A DNA stretch of 48,152 bases from an uncultured Planctomycetota bacterium (GTDB lineage: Bacteria > Planctomycetota > Planctomycetia > Pirellulales > Thermoguttaceae). The notes beneath the pieces are model-generated. The model was not told the origin of the DNA, did not search any database, and was given only the letters and a program-made list of their open reading frames with translations. How positions within the stretch are numbered: position 1 is the first letter of the stretch; each line of letters opens with the position of its first letter. This document shows, in pieces, positions 1-6,902 of this stretch. The stretch covers positions 1 to 48,152 of the forward strand of contig CADBQY010000087.1 of assembly GCA_902796885.1 (NCBI GenBank). Reading direction: 5' to 3'. The translations under genes and the position numbers were made by a program.

Positions 1-1
1 C

Positions 2-253
2 GCCAAGACGGTCGTCTGGAACGGTCCGATGGGCGTTTGCGAAATGCCTCCGTTCGACGAGGGGACGAAAGCCGTCGCCCAGGCGATCGCCGAAAGCGAC
101 GCCGTGAGCATCATCGGCGGCGGCGACAGCGCGGCCGCGATCCAGAAGCTCGGGTTCGCCGATAAAGTCACCCACGTCTCGACCGGCGGCGGCGCGTCGC
201 TGGCGATGCTCGAAGGGAAGAAGTTCGCGGCGGTCGATCTGCTCGACGAATGA
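2..253 (+). CDS. pgk: Phosphoglycerate kinase, C-terminal end (partial)
   Basis: This is the last 83 residues of phosphoglycerate kinase, which interconverts 1,3-bisphosphoglycerate plus ADP and 3-phosphoglycerate plus ATP in cytosolic glycolysis. The reading frame is already open at base 2, so the gene begins outside the window. Visible family motifs are the WNGPMGVCE segment, the nucleotide-binding [11 protein letters not shown] loop and the [14 protein letters not shown] segment near the end, all in canonical order and spacing. The C-terminus ends normally soon after the last motif. A hairpin follows the stop codon at once and is the likely transcript end. Identity is firm; only the missing N-terminal three quarters limit the call. 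Confidence 0.95.
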   Translation, partial: AKTVVWNGPMGVCEMPPFDEGTKAVAQAIAESDAVSIIGGGDSAAAIQKLGFADKVTHVSTGGGASLAMLEGKKFAAVDLLDE

Positions 254-607
254 CCCTCTAAATCTCGCCCGCCGAGATTTCCCTTTAAACGCTGAGCGCC
301 GACTTTCAATTCCTTTCTGCCGCGTCGGTCGTTCCGACGCGGTCTTTCGCCGGTATCGTTTTCCCCTTATTTCGATACCGCGGAATCGGCGCTCGGCTTT
401 TTGTTTTGCTTTTTCGGGGCCGTTTCTTTTTGAGGAAAAGCGTCCGGCGGCTATTTTTTTCGATTTGATCTGGTAAAATAAACGTGGAGTTTCCGTTCGT
501 TCGGCGGCTCCTTTTAAAGCGCGGTCTTTTTTGAATTTTCCTGCCCCGGCCTTTCTTCGGGGAAAGGGAGTTTTCGCCGCTGAAACGCGTAACAGTGGGA
601 GTATGAT
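254..607. other. pgk-glmU intergenic region with stacked hairpins
   Basis: No coding frame here looks real. The region holds three inverted repeats in a row: 260-280 (above), 320-342 (CCGCGTCGG, 5-base loop, CCGACGCGG, followed by TCTTTC) and 351-380 (CGGTATCG and CGATACCG with a 14-base loop). A T-rich stretch follows. TGGTAAAAT at 471-479 fits an extended -10 element for glmU without a clear -35 box. The glmU ribosome-binding site is the GGGAG at about 598-602. Confidence 0.4.
260..280 (+). terminator. Hairpin after pgk, possible terminator
   Basis: An 8-bp perfect inverted repeat, AAATCTCG and CGAGATTT with a 5-base loop, starts seven bases after the pgk stop codon. It is followed by only a short interrupted T run (TTTCCCTTT), so termination strength is uncertain. 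Confidence 0.45.
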
Positions 608-1366
608 ATGACACGTCAGGCGGTTGTACTTGCCGCGGGGAAAGGGACCCGAATGAAATCGGATCTCCCGAAAGTTCTTTATCCCGTTCTGGGCCGGCCG
701 ATCATCGACTACGTTCTGGACGCGCTCGCCCGGGCGGGGATCGAACGGACGATCGTGGTCGTCGGCTATCAGGGCGACATGGTCCGCCGCGCGCTGGCCG
801 GCCGTCCGAACATCGAGTTTGCCGAACAGACCGAGCTTCTCGGAACCGGCCACGCCGTGATGAGCTGCCGCGATCTGCTTGAAAACTCCGCCGATTCGGT
901 CTTCGTGATTGCCGGCGACTCGCCGATGCTCCGCGGCGAAACGGTCGGAAAGCTTTTTGACCTTTACGAAGACGCCGCCGCGTCGGGCCAACCCGTCTCG
1001 GCGGTTCTGGGGACGGTCATCAAAGACGATCCCGCCGGGATGGGGCGGATTCTGCGCGGCGAAAACGGCGAGTTTATCGGGATCGTCGAACACAAAGACG
1101 CGACCGACGAGCAGCGCCGAATCACCGAAATCAACATGAGCTACTACCTTTTCAATACGCGCGATCTGCTCGGTTCCCTCTCCGAGATCAAGGCGAACAA
1201 CGCGCAGAAAGAGTATTACATCACCGACGTGCCGGCCATCCTTCTGAGGAAAGGGAAAAAGGTCAGGGCGGTTCCGGTGTTGAAACCTTCGGAATGTCTC
1301 GGCGTGAACACCGTCGACGACGTCCGCCGGGTCGAGGAGGCGATCCTCGCCCGGGGGCAAGATTAA
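608..1366 (+). CDS. glmU: UDP-N-acetylglucosamine pyrophosphorylase (GlmU N-terminal domain only)
   Basis: This nucleotidyltransferase of 252 residues should make UDP-GlcNAc from GlcNAc-1-phosphate and UTP for peptidoglycan or other envelope glycans. The N-terminus carries the signature LAAGKGTRMKSDLPKVLYPV, with the glycine-rich UTP loop and the catalytic arginine and lysine. AGDSPML supplies the metal-binding aspartate, and EIKANNAQKEYYITDVP matches the conserved GlmU segment that contacts the sugar. Bifunctional GlmU proteins are about 450 residues; the left-handed beta-helix acetyltransferase half is absent and the next gene is unrelated. The acetylation step must therefore be done by another protein. 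Start codon chosen for the GGGAG just upstream. Confidence 0.88.
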   Translation: MTRQAVVLAAGKGTRMKSDLPKVLYPVLGRPIIDYVLDALARAGIERTIVVVGYQGDMVRRALAGRPNIEFAEQTELLGTGHAVMSCRDLLENSADSVFVIAGDSPMLRGETVGKLFDLYEDAAASGQPVSAVLGTVIKDDPAGMGRILRGENGEFIGIVEHKDATDEQRRITEINMSYYLFNTRDLLGSLSEIKANNAQKEYYITDVPAILLRKGKKVRAVPVLKPSECLGVNTVDDVRRVEEAILARGQD

Positions 1367-1386
1367 CCGTTTCGCAAAGGAATCCG

Positions 1387-2139
1387 ATGTCGAGTCAGTC
1401 GATCAGGGAAATACACGAAAAGATTCGTTACATTCACGGCCTTTACCGCCAGCTCAAAACGCTCGCTTCGCGGTATAACGGCGTTCAGCTGCGCGTGAAG
1501 GTGCTGAAAAAGAAAACCGCCGAGGCCGAGGCGCGCCGCGACGAGCTGAAAGCCCGGCTTGACAAAATGCACGCCGAAATACGCGAGGCGGAAGGACGGT
1601 ACAATTTGATCGACGCGGCGATCCAAAAACGGAAGGCACAGCTCGACCAGGCGAAAAACAACAAAGAGTACGTCTCGCTGACGGACCAAATCGCCGACGA
1701 CCAACGGCGGAACAACGCCCTGGCCGACGAGATCCTCGCGCAGGTCGAAAAGGCCGAGGAGTTCGCCCCGCAGCTGGCCGCCGCCGAAGAGGCGATCGCC
1801 GCCGCCCGCGCCGCCCAGACCGAAGTCGAAAAAGAGCTTCGCGAGCTGGTTCCCGAACTGAAAGAGAGTTCCGAGCATCTCCAGGGCGAGCTCCGCCGCG
1901 AGATCAAAGAGGTCGACCCCGAGTTCGCCCCGCCGCTGCGCGAGGCGCTCCGCGCGTTCGACGGCGACGAGGCGCTGGCGCCGGTCGAAGGGGAATATTT
2001 CTGCGGCGGATGCCGCATGGAAATCCCGATGCAGTATATCGTCGCCCTCTGCGAAGGGAAACCGTACACCTGCGGTTCCTGCGGCCGCTTTATTTATCTG
2101 CCGAAAGATTTTACCATCAACAACGACGAGGACGACTGA
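1387..2139 (+). CDS. Coiled-coil protein with C-terminal C4 zinc ribbon
   Basis: The 250-residue product is a long, charged, alanine- and glutamate-rich helical hairpin (about residues 1-195) followed by a zinc ribbon with two CxxC pairs, CGGC and CGSC, near residues 203-230. This architecture matches the C4-type zinc-ribbon family that includes chlamydial CT398 and Helicobacter HP0958. Those relatives bind other proteins or RNA, for example in flagellar or secretion control. The ATG at 1387 has AAAGGA a few bases before it and lies 20 bases after the glmU stop, so the two genes are probably co-transcribed. The KNNKEYVSL segment typical of the family is visible. The cellular target here is unknown. 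Confidence 0.8.
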   Translation: MSSQSIREIHEKIRYIHGLYRQLKTLASRYNGVQLRVKVLKKKTAEAEARRDELKARLDKMHAEIREAEGRYNLIDAAIQKRKAQLDQAKNNKEYVSLTDQIADDQRRNNALADEILAQVEKAEEFAPQLAAAEEAIAAARAAQTEVEKELRELVPELKESSEHLQGELRREIKEVDPEFAPPLREALRAFDGDEALAPVEGEYFCGGCRMEIPMQYIVALCEGKPYTCGSCGRFIYLPKDFTINNDEDD

Positions 2140-2179
2140 CCGTCCCGCCGAACCGTAAAGAGTCTCAAAGGAACAACGA

Positions 2180-3961
2180 ATGAAATACAAAGCCTTTCTT
2201 GCCGCGATCGTTTTCGTCCTTCCGCTTTTTTGCGCCGCCGCCGACCCGGAGACGTCGGTCGTTCCGAGCGCTTTTCAGACGCAAAGCGAACGGGTGAGCG
2301 TCGATCAGCGCGTCCGTCGCTACCTGACCCCGGCGCGCGTCGTCTGGACGAGCGAAAGCGGCGTGAGCCGTACCGACGAAATCTTCGCTCCGTCCCTCTT
2401 GCAGACGTCGACCGCCGATATGCGTGGCGGATTTCGTATGGAAAAGAACGGCGACGCGCCCTGCGCGATCCTTCTCGATTTCGGCGCCGAATTCCACGGC
2501 GGAATCCGACTTGAGTCGCGCGACCTGACGCCGGCCGGCGGAAGCGTCGGCAAGTCGGTCCGCGTCCGCGTCCGGTTCGGCGAGTCGGCCGACGAGGCGA
2601 TGGCCGAAATGGGCGAAAAGGGAACGGTCAACGAGCACTCGATGCGCGACATGATCGTCAACGTCCCGTGGCTCGGCGCGGTCGAGTTCGGCGAGTCGGC
2701 GTTTCGTTTCGTCCGGCTCGACCTGGTCGACGCGGGGTCGAGCGTCAACTTCGACTCGATCCGCGGCGTCTTTGTCCTCCGCGACATTCCCCAGCCCGGT
2801 TCGTTTCGCTGCAGCGACGAACGGCTGAACCAAATCTGGCGAACGGCGGCGTACACCCAGCTCCTGACGATGCAGCGATATATTTTCGAAGGGGCGAAAC
2901 GGGACCGCCTCGTCTGGTACGGCGACTTCAATCCCCAGGCGATGACGACGCTCAACGTCTTCGGCGCGCCCGACGTCCTCAAAGAGACGCTCGGCGCCTA
3001 CGCCGAGACGACCTGGCCGCTTCCGAACTACATGAACGGCTTTCCGAACTACTCGCTCTGGTGGCTGATCTCGGTGAGCGATCTGTATCACTACACCGGC
3101 GACCTCGAATATCTGCGTCTGCGCTCCCCCTACCTGTTCGGGCTGTTCCGCGCGATCAAAAAACAGGTGAAGGAAAACGGCCAGGCGGGTTTTCCGGCGG
3201 AATTTCTCGACTGGCCGACCGCCGACAATCCCCAGGCGCAGCATAGCGGCACGCACGCCATCTTTACGATCGCGGTCGAACGCGTTCTCGAGATCGCCAA
3301 GGCGCTCGACGACGACGCGGTCGAGGCCGAGGCGGCCGAGGTTCTCGCGAAGCTTCGTTCGTTCGTTCCCGACAACGTCGGCGTGAAACAGTCGGCGGCG
3401 CTCATGGCGCTGGCCGGGCTCGAAGACCCCGCCAAGCCGAACGTCGACGTGGTGGCGAAAAACGGCGGCGAATACTTCTCGACCTTCTACGGTTACTACA
3501 TGCTCGAAGCGCTCGCGCAAGGGGGGCGCCGCGCCGAGGCGCTTGACATTATCCGCGAATACTGGGGCGCAATGCTCGACGTCGGCGCCACGACCTTCTG
3601 GGAGGACTTCAATCTGAAATGGCTCGAAAACGCCGGACGGATCGACGAGCTGACCCCCGCCGGGAAAGACTCGCTCCACGGCGACCGCGGTGCGTATTGC
3701 TACGAGGGGTTCCGTCATTCCCTCTGTCACGGCTGGTCGAGCGGTCCGGCTCCCTGGCTGACCCGTTACGTCCTTGGGGTGACCCCCGCCACGCCCGGTT
3801 TCGCCGAAGTCAATTTCGATCCCTTCCTGGGCGACCTCGACTGGGCCGAAGGGACGGTGCCGACCCCGCGCGGCGCGATTCGCGTCCGGGTCGAAAAGAA
3901 CCCCGACGGGACGCTGAAAAAAGAGATCACCCTTCCCGAAGGATGCGTCGTTCGGCAATAA
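2180..3961 (+). CDS. Secreted alpha-L-rhamnosidase-like six-hairpin glycosidase
   Basis: The 593-residue protein begins with a signal peptide (residues about 1-21, hydrophobic core then CAAA). The N-terminal half is beta-rich. The (alpha/alpha)6 catalytic part starts near residue 207 with FRCSDERLNQIW and holds EGAKRDRLVWYGD at 237-249, the place where GH78 rhamnosidases keep their acidic catalytic residues (CP.RDERLGWTGD in the family). The segment GLFRAIKKQ and the closing GWSSGPAPWL/GLDWAEGTVPTPRG-like region also fit GH78. It probably removes rhamnose or a similar sugar from plant or host glycans outside the cell or in the periplasm. Exact substrate cannot be read. GGAAC before the start is a weak ribosome-binding site. 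Confidence 0.7.
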   Translation: MKYKAFLAAIVFVLPLFCAAADPETSVVPSAFQTQSERVSVDQRVRRYLTPARVVWTSESGVSRTDEIFAPSLLQTSTADMRGGFRMEKNGDAPCAILLDFGAEFHGGIRLESRDLTPAGGSVGKSVRVRVRFGESADEAMAEMGEKGTVNEHSMRDMIVNVPWLGAVEFGESAFRFVRLDLVDAGSSVNFDSIRGVFVLRDIPQPGSFRCSDERLNQIWRTAAYTQLLTMQRYIFEGAKRDRLVWYGDFNPQAMTTLNVFGAPDVLKETLGAYAETTWPLPNYMNGFPNYSLWWLISVSDLYHYTGDLEYLRLRSPYLFGLFRAIKKQVKENGQAGFPAEFLDWPTADNPQAQHSGTHAIFTIAVERVLEIAKALDDDAVEAEAAEVLAKLRSFVPDNVGVKQSAALMALAGLEDPAKPNVDVVAKNGGEYFSTFYGYYMLEALAQGGRRAEALDIIREYWGAMLDVGATTFWEDFNLKWLENAGRIDELTPAGKDSLHGDRGAYCYEGFRHSLCHGWSSGPAPWLTRYVLGVTPATPGFAEVNFDPFLGDLDWAEGTVPTPRGAIRVRVEKNPDGTLKKEITLPEGCVVRQ

Positions 3962-4007
3962 ACAGGTTAAGACGCGCGTCCCTTTCCCCCGAAATGAACA
4001 GGTCTCT

Positions 4008-4631
4008 ATGGTAAACGAGCCGACGGACTACACTCAAGATGAAGATGTTCAGCTGATGCTGGCCGTCAAGGCCGGGGACGCCTTCGCCTTCGAACAGCTG
4101 GTGAGTCGGCATCAGGAGCATGTCCTTTCGACGCTGGTTCATTTTACCGACAGTCTCCAGCAGGCCGAGGAACTCACGCAGGAAGTCTTTCTGAAGGTCT
4201 ACGAGGCCCGTCTCCGTTACGAGCCGACCGCCAAGTTCACCACCTGGCTTTACCGGATTGTCCGGAACGAGGGGCTCAACGCCAAACGGTATAAAAAGCG
4301 TCATCCCGAGCGGTTCCTCAACACCTCCCCGTCGCCGGGCGACGAAGGCGCGGGAGCCGAAGAGAACCTGCTGGCCAAGAGCGGGTACATGCCCGCCCGG
4401 CAGTACGACGCGAAGGAAGAGCGCGAAATGGTTCATCTGGCGCTCAAGAGTCTCGATCCGCGGCAACGCGAGGCGATTTTGTATCAACACGTGGAAGAAA
4501 TGGATTACAGTCAGATCGCGCAGGTCATGGAGATGACCGTTCCGGCGGTGAAATCGCTCCTCTATCGCGCGCGACGCCGACTCGCCGAAATTCTGACTCC
4601 CTATATGAGCGAGGGGAGGCGCCCCCAATGA
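4008..4631 (+). CDS. ECF-type RNA polymerase sigma factor
   Basis: A 207-residue sigma-70 family protein with only regions 2 and 4. Region 2 is seen as AFEQLVSRHQEHVLSTL, then AEELTQEVFLKVYEA and FTTWLYRIVRNEGLNAKR. Region 4 is LKSLDPRQREAILYQ followed by the helix-turn-helix MDYSQIAQVMEMTVPAVKSL and the RARRRL tail. It should direct RNA polymerase to a small regulon. Its stop codon overlaps the start of the next gene (ATGA), which encodes a membrane protein with an anti-sigma-like N-terminus, so the pair is translationally coupled and the sigma factor is probably held at the membrane. The signal that releases it cannot be inferred. Confidence 0.92.
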   Translation: MVNEPTDYTQDEDVQLMLAVKAGDAFAFEQLVSRHQEHVLSTLVHFTDSLQQAEELTQEVFLKVYEARLRYEPTAKFTTWLYRIVRNEGLNAKRYKKRHPERFLNTSPSPGDEGAGAEENLLAKSGYMPARQYDAKEEREMVHLALKSLDPRQREAILYQHVEEMDYSQIAQVMEMTVPAVKSLLYRARRRLAEILTPYMSEGRRPQ

Positions 4632-6154
4632 CCGAAGAAAATCTTAACGGACCCGACGCGGCAGGCGCGTCTGAAGACGAACAGCTGACCGCGCTGATTG
4701 ACGGCGAGCTTTCCGAAGCCGAAAAGGTTGAAATCGAAAAGCGGCTCGCCGCGGACCCGCGTCTGCGCGCGCGATACGAAAAACTCCGCGCGGTCGACGA
4801 TTTTCTCGGCCGGCTCGAACTGCCGTCGGTCAGTCCCGAAATGACCACGCGGACGATGGAACTGGTGACCGGTGTGGTACAGAAGGAACTCCGCGCGGCG
4901 CGTCGGCGCGCCCGGGTCGGCGCGATTCTGTTTTTTCTGCTCCTGGCCGCTCTGTCGGTCGGGGCGTTCGTCGCCGCCGACCGCGTTTTCCGGGGGCGGC
5001 TGAAGCCTTCGGTCGACGATCGCGACTACCCGGTTTTTTCACGGCTCGACGCCCTTGAAGCCGTCGGGACGCTTTCCTTTTTAAGAGAGCTGCAAACCCT
5101 CCCCGCTTTCGCCGGCGAAGAGTCTGGCCCGGACGGCGGATTCGCGCCTCCGGAACCCCCGCGCGACGGCCGTCCGTTTTCCGATCGCGGGCCGGACGGC
5201 GGATTTGCGCCCCCCGAACCTCCTCGCGACGGCCGCCCGTTTCCCGGCCGCGGACCGGGCGCGGCGCCTCTTTCGGCGGAACTCAGCTCGGACGATCTTT
5301 TACTAAAGAAAATACGCTATACAAACCTTTCGCGGGCGGAACGGAAGAAATACCGCGATTTTTACGACGCCGTGATGGCCGAGCCGGACGCCGAGCGGCT
5401 CGATCGGACTCTGATCCGGTTTGGGAACTGGTTCCGCGACCGGCTCACCGAAACCGAACGGAATCGATTGCGGAGCGAACCGGAATCCGGACGCCTGGCG
5501 ATGGTCGAACGTCTCTTTCGCGAGAGCGCCGGCCGCCGATTTTCGGGTCGGCCGGGCGGTCGGCGCGCGCCCTTTGCGGCTCCCCATCCTTCCCGTCCGC
5601 CGCGAGAATGGCTGACCGAGATGAAAAACGGGCTCCCCGAAGAGCTTCGGGAGGAATCGCTCGACGTACGCGACGACCTTCGCGCTTTCACCCGGCGGCG
5701 TTTTGAAGAGGGGAGAAAAGACGGCGCGGAACCGAGTCGGCCCGACCGGCGGATCCTCGACGATTTTGTCGAGGCGCAGGGATTCGACTATTTCGCCGAC
5801 CGCCTTTCCGACCGCGCGAAGGAGTATCTCGCCTCTCGGTCGGACGAAGAAAAAGCGCGGCTTGTCGCCCAGCTGATCCGGCTTCATTTCTTTTCCCGGG
5901 TCGTCGAACGCGGTCCGCACCCGCACGGCGGACCGGACCTCAGAAGTGCTTCGGCGGGGAGCGAGTCGACCGCCGATCTGGCCGAGACGCTCCGCAATCT
6001 TCCCGAGGAGGAGCGCGAAGAACTCCTATCCCTTCCCGACGACGAGATGTACGAGCTCCTCTTAAACATTCACCAATCGCGCGAGAGAAGAAACGGGCCG
6101 CCTTCCCGCTTCTCGCCTCCCGATTTCCCAAAGAGGGCCGGTCAGGAGGACTGA
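4628..6154 (+). CDS. Membrane anti-sigma factor-like protein with large extension
   Basis: The 508-residue product begins with an acidic helical segment (EQLTALIDGELSEAEKVEIEKRL, residues 19-40) typical of anti-sigma N-termini. The HxxxCxxC zinc motif is absent. One transmembrane helix lies at about 98-117 and is preceded by arginines, which puts the N-terminus in the cytoplasm. The remaining 390 residues would be outside: a Pro/Gly/Arg-rich linker with a 21-residue tandem repeat (167-208), then a charged helical domain with several ADRLSDRAKEYL- and LPEEEREELLSL-like helices. It overlaps the sigma gene by four bases. It probably binds and inactivates that sigma factor. The extracytoplasmic domain is unlike any family I recognise and may be the sensor. 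Confidence 0.75.
   Translation: MTEENLNGPDAAGASEDEQLTALIDGELSEAEKVEIEKRLAADPRLRARYEKLRAVDDFLGRLELPSVSPEMTTRTMELVTGVVQKELRAARRRARVGAILFFLLLAALSVGAFVAADRVFRGRLKPSVDDRDYPVFSRLDALEAVGTLSFLRELQTLPAFAGEESGPDGGFAPPEPPRDGRPFSDRGPDGGFAPPEPPRDGRPFPGRGPGAAPLSAELSSDDLLLKKIRYTNLSRAERKKYRDFYDAVMAEPDAERLDRTLIRFGNWFRDRLTETERNRLRSEPESGRLAMVERLFRESAGRRFSGRPGGRRAPFAAPHPSRPPREWLTEMKNGLPEELREESLDVRDDLRAFTRRRFEEGRKDGAEPSRPDRRILDDFVEAQGFDYFADRLSDRAKEYLASRSDEEKARLVAQLIRLHFFSRVVERGPHPHGGPDLRSASAGSESTADLAETLRNLPEEEREELLSLPDDEMYELLLNIHQSRERRNGPPSRFSPPDFPKRAGQED
5126..5251 (+). repeat. 63-bp tandem duplication inside the anti-sigma gene
   Basis: Bases 5126-5188 and 5189-5251 encode two nearly identical 21-residue units (GPDGGFAPPEPPRDGRPF followed by SDR or PGR). 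The copies differ mainly at third codon positions, so the duplication is not recent and the protein sequence has been kept. It forms the flexible linker just outside the membrane. Confidence 0.85.
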
Positions 6155-6242
6155 CCTCTTTCCGCTGGGCCGCCGGGATCCTTCCCGCGGCCCGGCACTT
6201 TTTTGGGGGCGTCCTTGCGGCGTCGGCGGAAAACGAAGCTTG

Positions 6243-6271
6243 TTGACAAGCTCTGCAAAAATCAGTATAAC
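6243..6271 (+). promoter_or_regulatory. Sigma-70-type promoter of the NTF2-like gene
   Basis: TTGACA (6243-6248), a 17-base spacer and TATAAC (6266-6271), nearly the consensus housekeeping promoter. A second GTTGACAAG copy begins at 6278, 36 bases after the first. The predicted start of transcription lies about 45 bases before the ATG at 6325. Confidence 0.75.
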
Positions 6272-6324
6272 GAACACGTTGACAAGTTATCCGTCCGTCG
6301 CTTTAACCACAGGAGAGAGAAATC

Positions 6325-6708
6325 ATGCGAGACAAAATTCAGGAATACAAAGCCGTCGAAGAAGCCGCCATGAAGTTCGTCAGGAGCGTCGCCGAGGGGA
6401 ACAGCAAGTATGCCCGGGAGCTCTTCATCGACGAGGCGGTTCTGTTCGGTTTTCTGGACGGCAAACTTGAACACGGCTCGATTGAGCAGTTTTATCACAA
6501 CGTCGACACCGTTCCCGGCGGCGACGGCTTCAACGCCCGGGTCGACGTTCTTCTGGTCGAAGAGACGCTGGCGGTCGTTCGCGTCCTGGAAGAAGGGTGG
6601 GGGAACCGGATCGATTTCACCGACGTCCTTCTTCTTCTCAAAATGAACGGCGAATGGAAATGCGTCGCCAAGGCGTACAACCAGAATTCCGACACGATTC
6701 AGAAATAG
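6325..6708 (+). CDS. NTF2-like (putative lumazine-binding fold) protein
   Basis: A 127-residue cytoplasmic protein with no signal peptide. It follows the NTF2-like pattern: an N-terminal helix pair (VEEAAMKFVRSVAEGNSKYARELF), the FGFLDGKLEHGS segment, and C-terminal strands ending in DVLLLLKMNGEWKCVAKAYN, which is characteristic of the SnoaL/lumazine-binding-like branch. Such proteins are small enzymes or binding modules, and the substrate cannot be predicted from sequence. It is a single-gene unit: a near-consensus promoter upstream, AGGAGAGAG as ribosome-binding site, and a strong terminator 24 bases after the stop. That arrangement suggests high constitutive expression. Confidence 0.75.
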   Translation: MRDKIQEYKAVEEAAMKFVRSVAEGNSKYARELFIDEAVLFGFLDGKLEHGSIEQFYHNVDTVPGGDGFNARVDVLLVEETLAVVRVLEEGWGNRIDFTDVLLLLKMNGEWKCVAKAYNQNSDTIQK

Positions 6709-6731
6709 ACGGCGCGCGCCGGAAACGTCGC

Positions 6732-6770
6732 GGCCGGGGGCGGTTTTTCCGTCCCCGGCTTTTTTTATTT
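6732..6770 (+). terminator. Rho-independent terminator after the NTF2-like gene
   Basis: GCCGGGGGCGG (6733-6743), a T5 loop, and CCGTCCCCGGC (6749-6759) form an 11-bp stem with one G-T pair, followed directly by seven T. Confidence 0.9.
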
Positions 6771-6787
6771 CGCCCCGTTTGCGAGAC

Positions 6788-6815
6788 TTGTCTTTTCAAT
6801 CCCGGTTTTTATAAT
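6788..6815 (+). promoter_or_regulatory. Sigma-70-type promoter of the HzsA-related gene
   Basis: TTGTCT (6788-6793), a 16-base spacer and a perfect TATAAT (6810-6815). It leaves an untranslated leader of about 80 bases before the ATG at 6903. Confidence 0.7.
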
Positions 6816-6902
6816 GGGGAAGGGGCGGGGTACGGAATCGGAACGTATTCGCGGAAACCGTTTGTTTCCATTGTTTATAGTTATTTCCTAACGAGAATCA
6901 CC

